NCBI GenBank assembly: GCA_943372215.1
Contig: CALRXU020000004.1
Coordinates: forward strand, 124,001 to 188,000
DNA length: 64,000 nucleotides
Direction: 5' to 3'
DNA from: UBA6183 sp943372215
GTDB lineage: Bacteria > Bacteroidota > Bacteroidia > UKL13-3
The position numbers and the translations under genes were made by a program. Shown piece by piece: positions 25,598 through 34,613 of the stretch; position 1 is the stretch's first letter, and the number at the start of each line of letters is the position of its first letter. The notes under the pieces were generated by a model. The model was not told the DNA's origin. It worked only from the letters and a program-made list of their open reading frames with translations, and ran no database searches.

Positions 25598-25929
25598 TTT
25601 CTGTCGATGTTAGCTGGGTCGGTATAATTGCACATAACTTATTTATCCGCGAAACTCAACACCTGTTTTGTTTCGCCTTATTAGTTGTATTGCACAATAA
25701 GGCGAAACTCCAAGGGGAAATGGGTTTCGTTTTATTTTTATTCCTCTTTTTAACAAACCTACCCCAAACCCTGCTTTTAAGCAATAGGGAAAACACCCTT
25801 TTTTTTAAGGAAAACACTCTTTTTTCTAAAAGGGGGTATTTTGTTGCTGAAACACCCTTTTTGGGGCCATGAAACAGGAAATAAGCATTATTGAGCAAAT
25901 AGTGGAAACCCTCAAAAAAGCAAAAAGGG
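25598..25929. other. Intergenic region with third copy of the shared upstream element
   Basis: No gene is seen in 332 bases. It contains the looser element copy (25781-25865) and, at 25612-25640, a TTAGCTGG...CATAAC arrangement reminiscent of the palindromes in the 52-64 kb region, but this is weak. Confidence 0.45.
25781..25865 (-). promoter_or_regulatory. Shared upstream element, degenerate copy 3
   Basis: Read on the minus strand it holds AAAAAGAGTGTTTTCC, AAAGGGTGTTTTCCCTAT and CCCCCTTTTAG-like blocks, related to copies 1 and 2 but longer and less conserved. It lies about 184 bases upstream of the ATPase start in the same relative orientation. Confidence 0.35.
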
Positions 25930-26385
25930 CTATTTTTTATAATTGGCCTCGTACAGGTTAATCCAATCTTGCACACTCATTTGTTTTGCTAAAGCTGCTA
26001 TTAAGGGCAAAGGAATATCTTGTGGCTTTTTAAAACGGATGCAACTTTTGCCCATGTCTAACTTGGTTTTGCTGTGTTTGGGGTATTCATCTGTAAACCA
26101 TTGTAGCAGGGTTGGGCTGGCATACAAGCCCATGTGGTAAAGGGCAATAAAGTTTTTTTGCGAGGCAATGTTTATAAAAGGCAAGGCTTGTTTGGGGTTA
26201 CAATGGTAACCATCCGGGTAAATCTTATGCGGCACCACATAACCAATCATGCCGTAATTCATTTCTTCTACAAAGCCCTTAGGCAAGTGTTTGTTTAGGG
26301 TGTCTCTTAAGGCTTCCATAAAAGGAAGCCGTTCAGGGGGAAGTTGCTGCAAGTAATCAGCAACAGTTAATGCGGTTGATTGCAT
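25930..26385 (-). CDS. DUF1801-domain (YdhG-like) protein
   Basis: The 151-residue protein is a clear DUF1801 member: TVADYLQQLPPERLPFMEALRDTLNK opening, MNYGMIGYVV, and the family triplet ALYHMGLYA. It also has MGKSCIRFKKPQDIPLPLIAALAK toward the end, the conserved GKSCIRF-K block. The function of this iron-sulfur-chaperone-like (YdhG) fold is not established. It has no signal peptide. It is in the same direction as the neighbouring genes but separated by about 330 bases from the ATPase. Confidence 0.88.
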   Translation of the reverse strand: MQSTALTVADYLQQLPPERLPFMEALRDTLNKHLPKGFVEEMNYGMIGYVVPHKIYPDGYHCNPKQALPFINIASQKNFIALYHMGLYASPTLLQWFTDEYPKHSKTKLDMGKSCIRFKKPQDIPLPLIAALAKQMSVQDWINLYEANYKK

Positions 26386-26439
26386 AAGCGTGTAATTATA
26401 AGGGCAAGTTAATCACCATGCCCCAAAAATAAAATGATT

Positions 26440-27045
26440 TTATTTTATCAATGCCAGTCCTTCCAAAGCCGATTTGTCGTTGGGCGAAAGCAGCAACACT
26501 TTTTTAAATAACAATTTGGCTTGTTGCAACTTGCCCAATCGGTAATTGCTCCAGGCAAACATAATCAACCCGTCATAATCAAACGGGTAGAGGTTCACCA
26601 CTTTTTCAAACAAGGCATTGGCCTGTGCATATTTTTTGCGGTTGTAATAAATCACCCCCAACTTGTAATTGATGGAACTGTTTTTTGGGTCAATTTTTAA
26701 GATGCCATTGTATTGCACCACCACATCATCCCACTTGCCCAAAGCTGCTGCCGGATACACATAACCCAAACGCGGTTCTATGGCGTAAGGCATTAAATCA
26801 ATGGCTCGCTGATAATAGGTTAAAGCTTCGAGATAAGCACCACTCATGTACTTTAAATATCCCAACCTTAAATTGCATTCATAATTTTTTATGGTGTAGG
26901 CACTGGCAATGGTTTGTGCAGCACCTGCGTAATTTCCTGCACGTTCTTGCACATAACTTTGCTCAAAAGCCCGTTGCAGGTTGTCCTGCGCCATTACAAA
27001 CAAACAAATGGTACTGGTAAGTACCGCTAATACTATTCTTTTCAT
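26440..27045 (-). CDS. Exported TPR protein
   Basis: The 201-residue protein has a signal peptide (MKRIVLAVLTSTICLFVMAQ) and then TPR-like repeats: LGYLKYMSGAYLEALTYYQRA, LGVIYYNRKKYAQANALFEKV and FAWSNYRLGKLQQAKLLFKK. It starts 8 bases after the outer-membrane TPR/barrel gene stop, so it is part of the same long transcript. It probably scaffolds in the periplasm; its partner is not known. Confidence 0.8.
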   Translation of the reverse strand: MKRIVLAVLTSTICLFVMAQDNLQRAFEQSYVQERAGNYAGAAQTIASAYTIKNYECNLRLGYLKYMSGAYLEALTYYQRAIDLMPYAIEPRLGYVYPAAALGKWDDVVVQYNGILKIDPKNSSINYKLGVIYYNRKKYAQANALFEKVVNLYPFDYDGLIMFAWSNYRLGKLQQAKLLFKKVLLLSPNDKSALEGLALIK

Positions 27046-27052
27046 TTTGCGC

Positions 27053-28222
27053 CTAAAATACTTTTTTTAAGCCTAATAATCCAGTTTTATAATCATAACC
27101 CAGTTGGCTAAAAAATTCTGTCTTCTCTTCCACCTGAAAAATGCCATACACTGATAGGGTTGGGGTCATATTGTAATTGGCTGTTACTCCATAGCGGTTG
27201 TCTGTTACATCAAACGAGTTGTTTACAAAATAACCGTTTTGTTCTATGAAATTTTTGGTGCCGCCAGTTAAATAACTGGCACTTACTTGTAAATTTTTCA
27301 GTGGTCTTCCGCCTAAAGTAACTATAGCTGTAGTTAAATCACTTTCAGTAAAATAAGTTCCGGTGGCTTGTAAAAACAAGCGTTGGTCAGAAAGCGGGTA
27401 GTAAGTTACCGTAGGTTGCACTTGTAACTGATCTTCTTGGCTTAAGTTACCTTGCATTACCCCTATTTCAAGCCTAAAATTTTTGTATTGTTTAGCCACA
27501 TTAAGCGCCAATACCAGCTGGGTACTTTTAAGCATTGAGCTATCAGGCAACGGTATGCTGTTGGCAATATCTACATACAATACATGGCAGGCAGGCGCAA
27601 TGTTCCAATTGCCTTTAAGCGGTATTACAAAGCCTGAGTAATATTGGTACTGGCTAGTGGTGCCATAAAAAGCTTTCTGGTTGAGGTAACTGAGGGCATG
27701 AAACCAGGAAATGCTGCTGATGCGCATGCCCGCGCCAATTTGCCCATATTGCAAGGGCTCATAAAAGGTTTCTTCTGAAGATTTTTTATACCCGTACTCC
27801 GCATGAATTAAATGTAACGTGGGGCGTTTGGCGTAGTACTTGCCTATTTCTGGTTGGGATAAAATTAACTCATTAAGGCGCAACGCTTGGGGATAATTGC
27901 CCAAGGCCAAGTAGTTTTCGTACAAGGCAGGCAATGCCCGTGTATCATTGGGGTAAATGTGGTGCGCCTTTTCCAAGTAATGTTGTTGCTGGTAAAATTT
28001 GCCCAATTGGTAGGATGCTTCGGCTGCCCAGAGGTAGGCGTCATACCCCGCCTCTTTGCGTTTGGCCAAACTATCAACCATGTGTAGCACCCGCGCAGGA
28101 TTGTTGCTTGCGGCTGCCAACAAATCGTTAATCCTGTCAGGCTGCAATGTTACCACTTCCTGTGCAGTTGTGCGCCCTGCGGTAAATGCCCAAAGTAAAA
28201 AAATTATAAGCTGTTTTTGCAT
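27053..28222 (-). CDS. Outer-membrane protein with TPR-like N-terminus and barrel C-terminus
   Basis: The 389-residue protein has a signal peptide (MQKQLIIFLLWAFTAGRTTAQ). Residues 60-140 hold TPR-like units (WAAEASYQLGKFYQQQHYLEKA and NYLALGNYPQALRLNELIL). Residues 150-389 form an even run of beta strands ending in KTGLLGLKKVF, so a C-terminal barrel similar to the YaiO type is likely. It overlaps the urea transporter-peptidase gene by 19 bases, which suggests translation coupling. Together with the neighbours it would span the envelope: inner-membrane channel, periplasmic peptidase, outer-membrane barrel. Confidence 0.78.
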   Translation of the reverse strand: MQKQLIIFLLWAFTAGRTTAQEVVTLQPDRINDLLAAASNNPARVLHMVDSLAKRKEAGYDAYLWAAEASYQLGKFYQQQHYLEKAHHIYPNDTRALPALYENYLALGNYPQALRLNELILSQPEIGKYYAKRPTLHLIHAEYGYKKSSEETFYEPLQYGQIGAGMRISSISWFHALSYLNQKAFYGTTSQYQYYSGFVIPLKGNWNIAPACHVLYVDIANSIPLPDSSMLKSTQLVLALNVAKQYKNFRLEIGVMQGNLSQEDQLQVQPTVTYYPLSDQRLFLQATGTYFTESDLTTAIVTLGGRPLKNLQVSASYLTGGTKNFIEQNGYFVNNSFDVTDNRYGVTANYNMTPTLSVYGIFQVEEKTEFFSQLGYDYKTGLLGLKKVF

Positions 28223-30399
28223 GTTGCTTTAATAGTTGTTTTTCCCTGATACTCCATGCTCCATTGAGCCAGCATGCCATCAGCAAAGGTAAAAAGGTGT
28301 TGTTTTTGTTTTATCACATTATTGCCAGTAAGGGCCTTAATGGTGCTACGTATGGTGATAAAGTTAGGTGCATACTCGTTGTCAAGCTCTTCAAACACCG
28401 ATTGGTACTCCACGTGCATAAACTGATAAAAAGGTGCAACGGCATCTTGCAGCCACAACAAGCTAGGGTGGTGAAAACTGGAAACAGGCAAGCTATCTTT
28501 TACGGCCATGTTTTGGTAATAACCCAGCAGTATTTTGTGTGCACCCAAATAAAACTCATACAACACCGATTTTTTATTACCATAAAACGTGGTGAAATAA
28601 AACAACGTGCCATTGTTTACAAAATAAGCCCACGATTTGCTTTTGCTGCAATACAAATAAGTTTGGTTGTACGCATCCACCAAACATTCCCACACCAAGG
28701 TGGTGGTTAATCCTGTTGACTCCTGCACCTCTAGGTACCATTTTTTACCGGGTATAAAATGCAATGCTTCGGCCAACAATGGTGTTTTTATGGGGTGATG
28801 TGCATGTGCGCCTTCTTCAGGCACTTCAAACTCATGCAACTGGTACTGTTGCTCTTTTCTGGTAACAAAATAAGCCAATGGGTATTGGATGGTTTCAGAG
28901 CCAATATAAGGAGTGGCTTGCAATTGAAAGTGTAAATGGGGTTCTGGCGAACGCCCTGAATTGCCCACGGTTGCAATTACCTGACCCTCCTTTACAAAAT
29001 CATTTACCTTTACCAGTAACGAATCTTTTTTGAGGTGCGAAAGCTTGCTGTACAAACCATCCGCATGTTTAATCACCAATGTATTTCCCCAGTTTTGCCT
29101 CACATCTACATCACCAATCCCATTGTCTTCTATGCCATCGGCCACTTCGCTAATGTATCCATCAGCAGGTGACATCACAGGTAAGTTGTAACAGTAAAAA
29201 TCGGTTACCGTTTCCCCTGGCAATTTAAAGGTATGAGCCGTTTCATCCACCACCACAAAATCAAGTGCATATTGCCATTCCTTTTTATGGGTAATGTTTC
29301 CGGCATATCCTTGCGATACAAACCACTCTCCAAAAAATGGCAAACGTATGCCAATGTGTTTGGCTTTGCCAAATCGGGCAAAACTATTGGCATAATGGTA
29401 CAGGTTTTTTTCTGGCGAAAAGTATTGATAAGGCACCAACATGAGCCGTTTAAAATAAGTGCGTTGGTGCAACATCATGGTAATGAGGATTACCGTTAAT
29501 GCAAAAGGGAAAGAGTATAAAGGCAATTGCAATGTTCCGAGCAACCCGTTTAAACCCGTTATAAACACGCCAATAATGGGCATTACAATAATTACCAGTA
29601 TAAATGATGCCCTTGAAGGAATGAGGTAAAAACCGCCCAATGCAATGGCAGTAAGTATAAAGTTAAACCCGATATAACTGTAGTACAATTGTGTAAACTC
29701 GCCTGAAAGGCCATAATAAAACAAGTAACCCAATATAAACCCCAGAGCCGATAACACAAAGGCAATGCGCGACCATATCAATAAACCAATCAATATAATT
29801 ACGCCAGAAATCATGTTGTATTGAAAAAATACAGCCGATAGGGACTTTAAATACACTTCTAAAAACTGCGGTACTGGCAGTTGTTCTAGTGCGGTCATCC
29901 ACTCCACCAAGTGGCTTCCTCCAAGTTGATACCACTCGTTTAACCGAAACAACTCCCGCTCGCTTAAATTTACATTGCTAAAACCACGTATGGCCAGGGT
30001 TAATATCCATAATGTAAACAAAAAGGATAAGCTTAATGAAGGCACTGCATACTTAGCCATGGTGGTGTTTAACCAAACTGCTATCAGCACACTTAACACC
30101 GCACCCACCAACAGCACCAGCACAAAACTCCATGAGAAGTGGTATTGTCCGCCCAGTACCAACCCAACCATTAAGGCATTATAGCTAAATGTGCCATAGC
30201 CAAGGGTGGTGCGATTCAATCCCATCCACCAAGCAAAAGTGATGGCTGCCACAGTGGCTATCATGCCACTTAAACCAGTAAAGGGGTTAATAAAAGAGGA
30301 AAGCAACAACAGCCACGCAAATACCTTGCTATCCGCAAAAAACAATTGGGAGTAGCTATTGATAAATGCTTTCTGAAAAATTTGGGCTGTTTCCTTCAC
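28204..30399 (-). CDS. Urea transporter-M23 metallopeptidase fusion
   Basis: The 731-residue protein has an N-terminal half (about residues 25-300) with 8-10 hydrophobic segments matching the urea transporter family: SSFINPFTGLSGMIATVA, the pore-side repeat TFSYNALMVGLVLG (as F-N-G-x-L-x-G-L) and the second repeat later. Residues 360-520 are an M23 (lysostaphin-type) domain: THKKEWQYALDFVV with H and D as first metal ligands, GNTLVIKHADGLYSKLSHL and EPHLHFQLQ as second. The remaining about 200 residues are unassigned. The order channel then peptidase places the peptidase in the periplasm. This is an uncommon domain combination, linked here to an amino acid decarboxylase cluster. Confidence 0.85.
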   Translation of the reverse strand: MKETAQIFQKAFINSYSQLFFADSKVFAWLLLLSSFINPFTGLSGMIATVAAITFAWWMGLNRTTLGYGTFSYNALMVGLVLGGQYHFSWSFVLVLLVGAVLSVLIAVWLNTTMAKYAVPSLSLSFLFTLWILTLAIRGFSNVNLSERELFRLNEWYQLGGSHLVEWMTALEQLPVPQFLEVYLKSLSAVFFQYNMISGVIILIGLLIWSRIAFVLSALGFILGYLFYYGLSGEFTQLYYSYIGFNFILTAIALGGFYLIPSRASFILVIIVMPIIGVFITGLNGLLGTLQLPLYSFPFALTVILITMMLHQRTYFKRLMLVPYQYFSPEKNLYHYANSFARFGKAKHIGIRLPFFGEWFVSQGYAGNITHKKEWQYALDFVVVDETAHTFKLPGETVTDFYCYNLPVMSPADGYISEVADGIEDNGIGDVDVRQNWGNTLVIKHADGLYSKLSHLKKDSLLVKVNDFVKEGQVIATVGNSGRSPEPHLHFQLQATPYIGSETIQYPLAYFVTRKEQQYQLHEFEVPEEGAHAHHPIKTPLLAEALHFIPGKKWYLEVQESTGLTTTLVWECLVDAYNQTYLYCSKSKSWAYFVNNGTLFYFTTFYGNKKSVLYEFYLGAHKILLGYYQNMAVKDSLPVSSFHHPSLLWLQDAVAPFYQFMHVEYQSVFEELDNEYAPNFITIRSTIKALTGNNVIKQKQHLFTFADGMLAQWSMEYQGKTTIKATCKNSL

Positions 30400-30404
30400 T
30401 GCTA

Positions 30405-31787
30405 TTACATTACTTTAGATAGTTTAGTTCCCAACTCATGCTTTTTTAAAAAGTCAGGCATTACTTCACTCATTTCAATATTGTGTAGTGTTTCTCTGTT
30501 GCGAATTAAATGCGGTTTGCCATCCATTCCCAACAAAACTACTGCGGGCCGCATGGCAATAAATTGCATCCATTGGGTCATGTTGTAAGCACCTACGGTA
30601 TGCACCACCACCAAGTCATCTTTTTTAAGCGGTGGTAAAGTAACTTGACTTCTTACCACATCAATATTCATGCACAAAGGCCCATACATTACGGTGTCTT
30701 CAGTATAAGAACTAAACTCTTGCGCAGGGCTTATTTTGTGGTCGTACCAAAATGACGTGAATAAAATATTTACCCCAAAATCCATAATGGTGGCGCGTCT
30801 GCCATCGCTTAAGCGTTTGTTGGCCAAAACGCTTCCAAGTAAATATCCTGCCTCATCAATCAGTGCGCGTCCAGTTTCCAATATCAATAATGGCAAATCT
30901 TTTTCAATAAACCCGGCATTTAACAATGCGGTAGTAATTGCTTCGGCAAATTGGTCAATGGTTGGCACGGTATCAGCACCGGGAAGGTAAGCACCTTTTA
31001 AGGTGTTTTTAGAGGCAAATCCTCCGCCCATATCAATGTACTGCAAGGTTTTTCCAAACTTCTTTTTAACACCCAATGCCAAATCAGAAAGCTTGTAAGC
31101 CGCGGTAGCGTAGGCTTGTGGTGATAACATAAATGTACCAATGTGGCTATGCACCCCAATCAACTCCAACCTGTCGCCCAACACAATTTTGTTAATGGCA
31201 TCCCAAGCTTGTCCGTTTTCATAGTTAAAGCCAAACCTATCCCACATGGGATAAATACCAGTATCCATGTTTACCCGTATGGCCACATTGGGGCGTTTGT
31301 TCATTTCTTCAGCCAACTCCGTTAAGCGGTACAACTCATCCAAATGGTCAATGTGTATTGGGGAGTTGTGGGTGATGGCTGCACGCAAATCATCATCACT
31401 TTTATCAGGGCCATTAAAAATAATTTGGTGGCCAGGTACTCCGTTGTTTAATGCTTTTTGGTACTCAAAGCCAGAAACCACTTCGGCCCACGAACCTTCC
31501 TGGTGAAAAATATTGCACACCGCATTGATGTAATTGGTTTTATAGCTCCATGCAAATTGCACCTTTGGGTAACGTGTTTTAAAAGCACGCACCGCTTCTT
31601 TATAAGTTTTGCGAATGGTTTGCTCACTCAATACAAAAAGGGGAGAACCAAATTCTTTTACCAGGTTTTTAACCGCAAATCCATCAATATGGCTTACAGG
31701 GCTGTATTCGGTTTTGGTACCAAATTTATTCATTAATCCAGTGTTGATGCGTTGGATTAACGGGCGTTCATACAATTGCTTTTTCAT
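30405..31787 (-). CDS. Fold type III PLP-dependent decarboxylase (DapDC/ornithine decarboxylase-like)
   Basis: The 460-residue protein is an alanine racemase-fold decarboxylase. The PLP lysine is K83 in FAWSYKTNYINAV. Further landmarks are GVHSHIGTF, the phosphate-binding DMGGGFASK, ETGRALIDEAGYLLGSV and a catalytic cysteine-type block GPLCMNIDVV, plus GAYNMTQWMQF. Residues for diaminopimelate or ornithine are not decided by eye. It sits between the urea transporter-M23 fusion (5-base gap) and the ATP-grasp gene (24-base gap), so it is probably one enzyme of a dedicated pathway rather than the lysine-pathway LysA. Confidence 0.9.
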   Translation of the reverse strand: MKKQLYERPLIQRINTGLMNKFGTKTEYSPVSHIDGFAVKNLVKEFGSPLFVLSEQTIRKTYKEAVRAFKTRYPKVQFAWSYKTNYINAVCNIFHQEGSWAEVVSGFEYQKALNNGVPGHQIIFNGPDKSDDDLRAAITHNSPIHIDHLDELYRLTELAEEMNKRPNVAIRVNMDTGIYPMWDRFGFNYENGQAWDAINKIVLGDRLELIGVHSHIGTFMLSPQAYATAAYKLSDLALGVKKKFGKTLQYIDMGGGFASKNTLKGAYLPGADTVPTIDQFAEAITTALLNAGFIEKDLPLLILETGRALIDEAGYLLGSVLANKRLSDGRRATIMDFGVNILFTSFWYDHKISPAQEFSSYTEDTVMYGPLCMNIDVVRSQVTLPPLKKDDLVVVHTVGAYNMTQWMQFIAMRPAVVLLGMDGKPHLIRNRETLHNIEMSEVMPDFLKKHELGTKLSKVM

Positions 31788-31811
31788 AGTCTTGTTTATT
31801 AATTGTTGCTG

Positions 31812-32858
31812 TTAATATTCACCCATGGTTGATATGGTTTCAAATGCTTTGAGGTCTACAATTTGATCGTAAGAATATCGCACAAACATTTTGCCTGACT
31901 CATAACTTTCAAATGGTTTTACCTCTTCGCCCAAGGCCATTCTCACCAATGCCTCAGGGTGATTTTGTCCGCAACCTACGGCCAGGTAAACCCATGCTGG
32001 AAATCTTGGATTAATTTCAATCAGGTAATATTCATTGCGGTCTGTTCTAATCATTTCTAACTCAAATCCACCGCGCCACTTATTTCCTTTTACCATGGTG
32101 CGGGCAATGTCCATCAGTTTTTCATCTTCCAATGCAATACCTGCCCAAGCTTTTCCTTTATCTGTAATATACGTTTTGCGCATGGGCACTGCACCTATCA
32201 AATTGCCCTTGCCATCGCCAATACCAGTAAGGTTAACTTCTGTGCCTTGGGTGTATTGTTGGATGATAATGGGCAAGCCCCATTTGCCACTAATTTTATT
32301 AAAGTAACCCATGGCTTGGTCAGGTGAGTAGGCTACAGATGCATCGTAAAATTTACCTTTAACCACCAGCGGATAACCAAACTCATAAGCCAAACTGTGA
32401 ATTTCGGCCATGCTGTTAATCATTTTGCTTTTGGGTACATTTACTTTATACTTTACACCAAACTCGGCCAGCGACCACTTTTGTCGTTCTTCAAATTGCT
32501 CCAACGTTGGCAAAAAAGAATGAATGCCCATTTGCTTCAACGTATCTTGTAGTTTAATAAAGTTAAACAACTCTGCATCAAAATTGGGGATAATCACCTC
32601 TATTTTTTCCTGTTCATGGATATACGCCAAACGGGTAAGTAAACTTTGTTGGCCAGCTGAAGGCAATGGAATCTGGTAAGTTTTATCTACCAAATCACGC
32701 ATGTAAATACCAGGTTCAAGGGCATCATACGACAGACCAATGATGCGAACATCAAACAAGGTACTGTCTTTAAGTGCCCGAATTACGGGTACTCCTGGCC
32801 CTGGACTATCAATATTATTGAGTCCGGTTACTGCTACGGTTAATTTGCGCCTACTCAT
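31812..32858 (-). CDS. ATP-grasp ligase
   Basis: The 348-residue protein has an N-terminal Rossmann-like part (VAVTGLNNIDSPGPGVPVIRAL), then the ATP-grasp domain: GYPLVVKGKFYDASVAYSP with the ATP-site lysine, IIIQQYTQGTEVNLTGIGDGKGN, and EYYLIEINPRFPAW with the metal-binding E-I-N-P-R. It is most like carbamoyl-phosphate synthase/PylC-type amino acid ligases that form amide or peptide bonds. The gene's start overlaps the PqqD-like gene by 8 bases. Paired with the decarboxylase and PqqD-like protein it suggests synthesis of a modified amino acid or peptide. Confidence 0.88.
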   Translation of the reverse strand: MSRRKLTVAVTGLNNIDSPGPGVPVIRALKDSTLFDVRIIGLSYDALEPGIYMRDLVDKTYQIPLPSAGQQSLLTRLAYIHEQEKIEVIIPNFDAELFNFIKLQDTLKQMGIHSFLPTLEQFEERQKWSLAEFGVKYKVNVPKSKMINSMAEIHSLAYEFGYPLVVKGKFYDASVAYSPDQAMGYFNKISGKWGLPIIIQQYTQGTEVNLTGIGDGKGNLIGAVPMRKTYITDKGKAWAGIALEDEKLMDIARTMVKGNKWRGGFELEMIRTDRNEYYLIEINPRFPAWVYLAVGCGQNHPEALVRMALGEEVKPFESYESGKMFVRYSYDQIVDLKAFETISTMGEY

Positions 32859-33102
32859 GATCGTGTTCGGTTAAATTGAGCTGTTCAATCATTTTCATAA
32901 AATCGTACAAATCTTTTTCAATGGTTTCTTTGTCTGTTTGAAACTCATCCAGCAAACGACTTTTGATTTGCGCTTCACTTTTTTTGTCTTTAAAATCCCT
33001 GAGAATACTTAATCCTATTGGGTTAACAGAAAATGAATCACCGGTAGTAGGATTAAACACGAATCCTGTATCGCTTAAAGCGATGTTTTTAATTAGTTTC
33101 AT
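32851..33102 (-). CDS. PqqD-family peptide-binding (RiPP recognition element-like) protein
   Basis: The 83-residue protein has the small PqqD winged-helix fold: KNIALSDTGFVFNPTTGDSFSVNPIGLSILRDF, then helix KDKKSEAQIKSRLLDEFQTDK. PqqD proteins bind leader peptides and hand them to modifying enzymes. It overlaps the ATP-grasp gene downstream by 8 bases. No precursor peptide is obvious among the annotated frames, so small ORFs nearby deserve a look. It lies 39 bases after the CpxP-like gene. Confidence 0.82.
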   Translation of the reverse strand: MKLIKNIALSDTGFVFNPTTGDSFSVNPIGLSILRDFKDKKSEAQIKSRLLDEFQTDKETIEKDLYDFMKMIEQLNLTEHDHE

Positions 33103-33140
33103 TGTAGTAAATATTAATTGTACAGCAACTATTAAACCCG

Positions 33141-33671
33141 CTAAGGCAATGGTTCAGCTTGCATCGGATTCATGCGCATGTCATCATTGGGTTCATGTGC
33201 CTTTGGTGCATGTTTTACCATGTGCATAATCCGATCTATAATCACATCAAAATGTTGTTTTTGTTCATCATTGCACAAGGCCCTCACTTTTCTAAAATGC
33301 TCAAAGGTTAAACGCTCCAACCGTTCCTCACTTTGCATAATTCTGGCTATGTGTGCAAAGGTTTGTGCGGTGTCTGGTGAGTTTGCCTTTAACAAGTCAT
33401 ACATGGCCTCTTTTTCTGTTTTGATGTTTTGCTGCAAGCTGCTCATTTGTTCAAAATGCTCTTTACGCAATTCCTCAAATACTTGTTGTTGCTCCTTATC
33501 CAAACCCAGTTTGGCAATAATAAACTCCTTTGGCCCTTGCGGGTGGTGAGCTTTTAAACTCAGGCTTTTTAAATCAACAATCTGCCAAATACTGGCTATG
33601 GTTGTAATGTTGATGAGTAGCAATACCACTACTAAGGTGGTCAATACTTTTATTTTGTCTAGTTTCATCAT
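33141..33671 (-). CDS. Spy/CpxP-like (LTXXQ) membrane-anchored protein
   Basis: The 176-residue protein has one N-terminal membrane segment (VLTTLVVVLLLINITTIASIW) and a long helical periplasmic part typical of Spy/CpxP and metal-resistance proteins: IIAKLGLDKEQQQVFEELRKEHFEQ carries the L-x-x-x-Q core. The C-terminus is rich in histidine and methionine (HMVKHAPKAHEPNDDMRM), suggesting metal sensing. It is the third gene of a sigma/anti-sigma set and probably modulates it. Confidence 0.82.
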   Translation of the reverse strand: MMKLDKIKVLTTLVVVLLLINITTIASIWQIVDLKSLSLKAHHPQGPKEFIIAKLGLDKEQQQVFEELRKEHFEQMSSLQQNIKTEKEAMYDLLKANSPDTAQTFAHIARIMQSEERLERLTFEHFRKVRALCNDEQKQHFDVIIDRIMHMVKHAPKAHEPNDDMRMNPMQAEPLP

Positions 33672-33682
33672 AGTGGTATGAT

Positions 33683-33994
33683 TTAATACTGATAATTGTT
33701 GATGTCCTCAACCCCAAAATATTCCTGAGCGGCTTGTTGCAATTGGGTGTTTTCATCCACAGCAGGCTGGGTTTGATTTTTTGCAATACGCACACTTACT
33801 GCATTTATAGCCCCGATTACTAGAATGGTTAATGCAAACCGCACCAACATTTTTGTGCCATAATAAACAGGTTCTGGCAATTCTTGCTTTAGCTTATCCA
33901 TGATGCGCCCAAACAAAAATGGAGACGCCTCAGCCCGCTGTATACCTTCTAGGCTTTGTAAGGTACGCTCAATATGTTCAGTTGGTGTTTTCAT
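33683..33994 (-). CDS. Probable membrane anti-sigma factor
   Basis: The 103-residue protein has a short cytoplasmic N-terminus (TPTEHIERTLQSLEGIQRAEAS), a single membrane helix near residues 50-68 (LVRFALTILVIGAINAVSV) and a short outside tail. It sits 1 base after the ECF sigma gene, the standard place for an anti-sigma factor. It lacks a zinc-binding motif, so the call rests on topology and context. Confidence 0.7.
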   Translation of the reverse strand: MKTPTEHIERTLQSLEGIQRAEASPFLFGRIMDKLKQELPEPVYYGTKMLVRFALTILVIGAINAVSVRIAKNQTQPAVDENTQLQQAAQEYFGVEDINNYQY

Positions 33995-33995
33995 G

Positions 33996-34613
33996 TTAAT
34001 ACAGCATTAGAAGAAAAGCGCGGAATAAACTTGCGCCCTCTTTTAAATTATTTTTATAATACTCTGATAACGTATATTTTAAATTGTCGTTAGCACGGTG
34101 TAACAACGATTCAATGGCTGAAACAGAGGTGCTCATTGCAGCGGCTACCTCCTTATTAGAGAGGCCTTCAATACGCGATAGGGTAAAGGCCATCTTTTGT
34201 TTTTCAGGAAGTTTACTTAACGCGTAAAACAACACTTTGGCATGTTCTTTATTTTCCAACTGAACACCAGGGTGTTCAAAGTGGGGTTTGTCATGCTGCA
34301 AGGCATCATCAGCCCCAAAAATGGAGGTAAGGAATGCAAACCGCTTTTTGCTTTTTTGTTTTTTTAAGTGGTCGTTGCATTTGTTGGTGGTAATGGTATA
34401 TAACCAGGTTTGTAAAGAAGCCTCTTGCCTGAAGGATTTGATGGAACGGTACACTTCAATAAATACTTCTTGGGTAACATCTTCTGCTTCTTGCTGGTGT
34501 TGCAAAATGCTCAATGCGGTATTGTAAACCCTATCGGAAAATTGGTTAAAAAATACCCGATAAGCTGCCTCATCTCCTTGTATGAGTTGTTGTATAAGTT
34601 CCTGTTGGTTCAT
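33996..34613 (-). CDS. ECF RNA polymerase sigma factor
   Basis: The protein has 205 residues from the ATG at 34613; the GTG at 34625 adds four codons. Region 2 reads QDEAAYRVFF-like into DRVYNTALSILQHQQEAEDVTQEVFIEVYRSIKSFRQEASLQTWLYTITTNKC. Region 4 is LPEKQKMAFTLSRIEGLSNKEVAAAMSTSVSAIESLLHRAN. This is a clear ECF group sigma70 factor. The cognate anti-sigma factor and a CpxP-like protein follow in the same direction, so it probably controls an envelope stress regulon that may include the downstream cluster. Confidence 0.93.
   Translation of the reverse strand: MNQQELIQQLIQGDEAAYRVFFNQFSDRVYNTALSILQHQQEAEDVTQEVFIEVYRSIKSFRQEASLQTWLYTITTNKCNDHLKKQKSKKRFAFLTSIFGADDALQHDKPHFEHPGVQLENKEHAKVLFYALSKLPEKQKMAFTLSRIEGLSNKEVAAAMSTSVSAIESLLHRANDNLKYTLSEYYKNNLKEGASLFRAFLLMLY

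Noticed and set aside
25585..25872. A 95-codon plus-strand ORF between the ATPase and the DUF1801 gene
   Set aside because: It covers the AT-rich region with the third regulatory element copy and has low-complexity phenylalanine-rich sequence; no homology feature.
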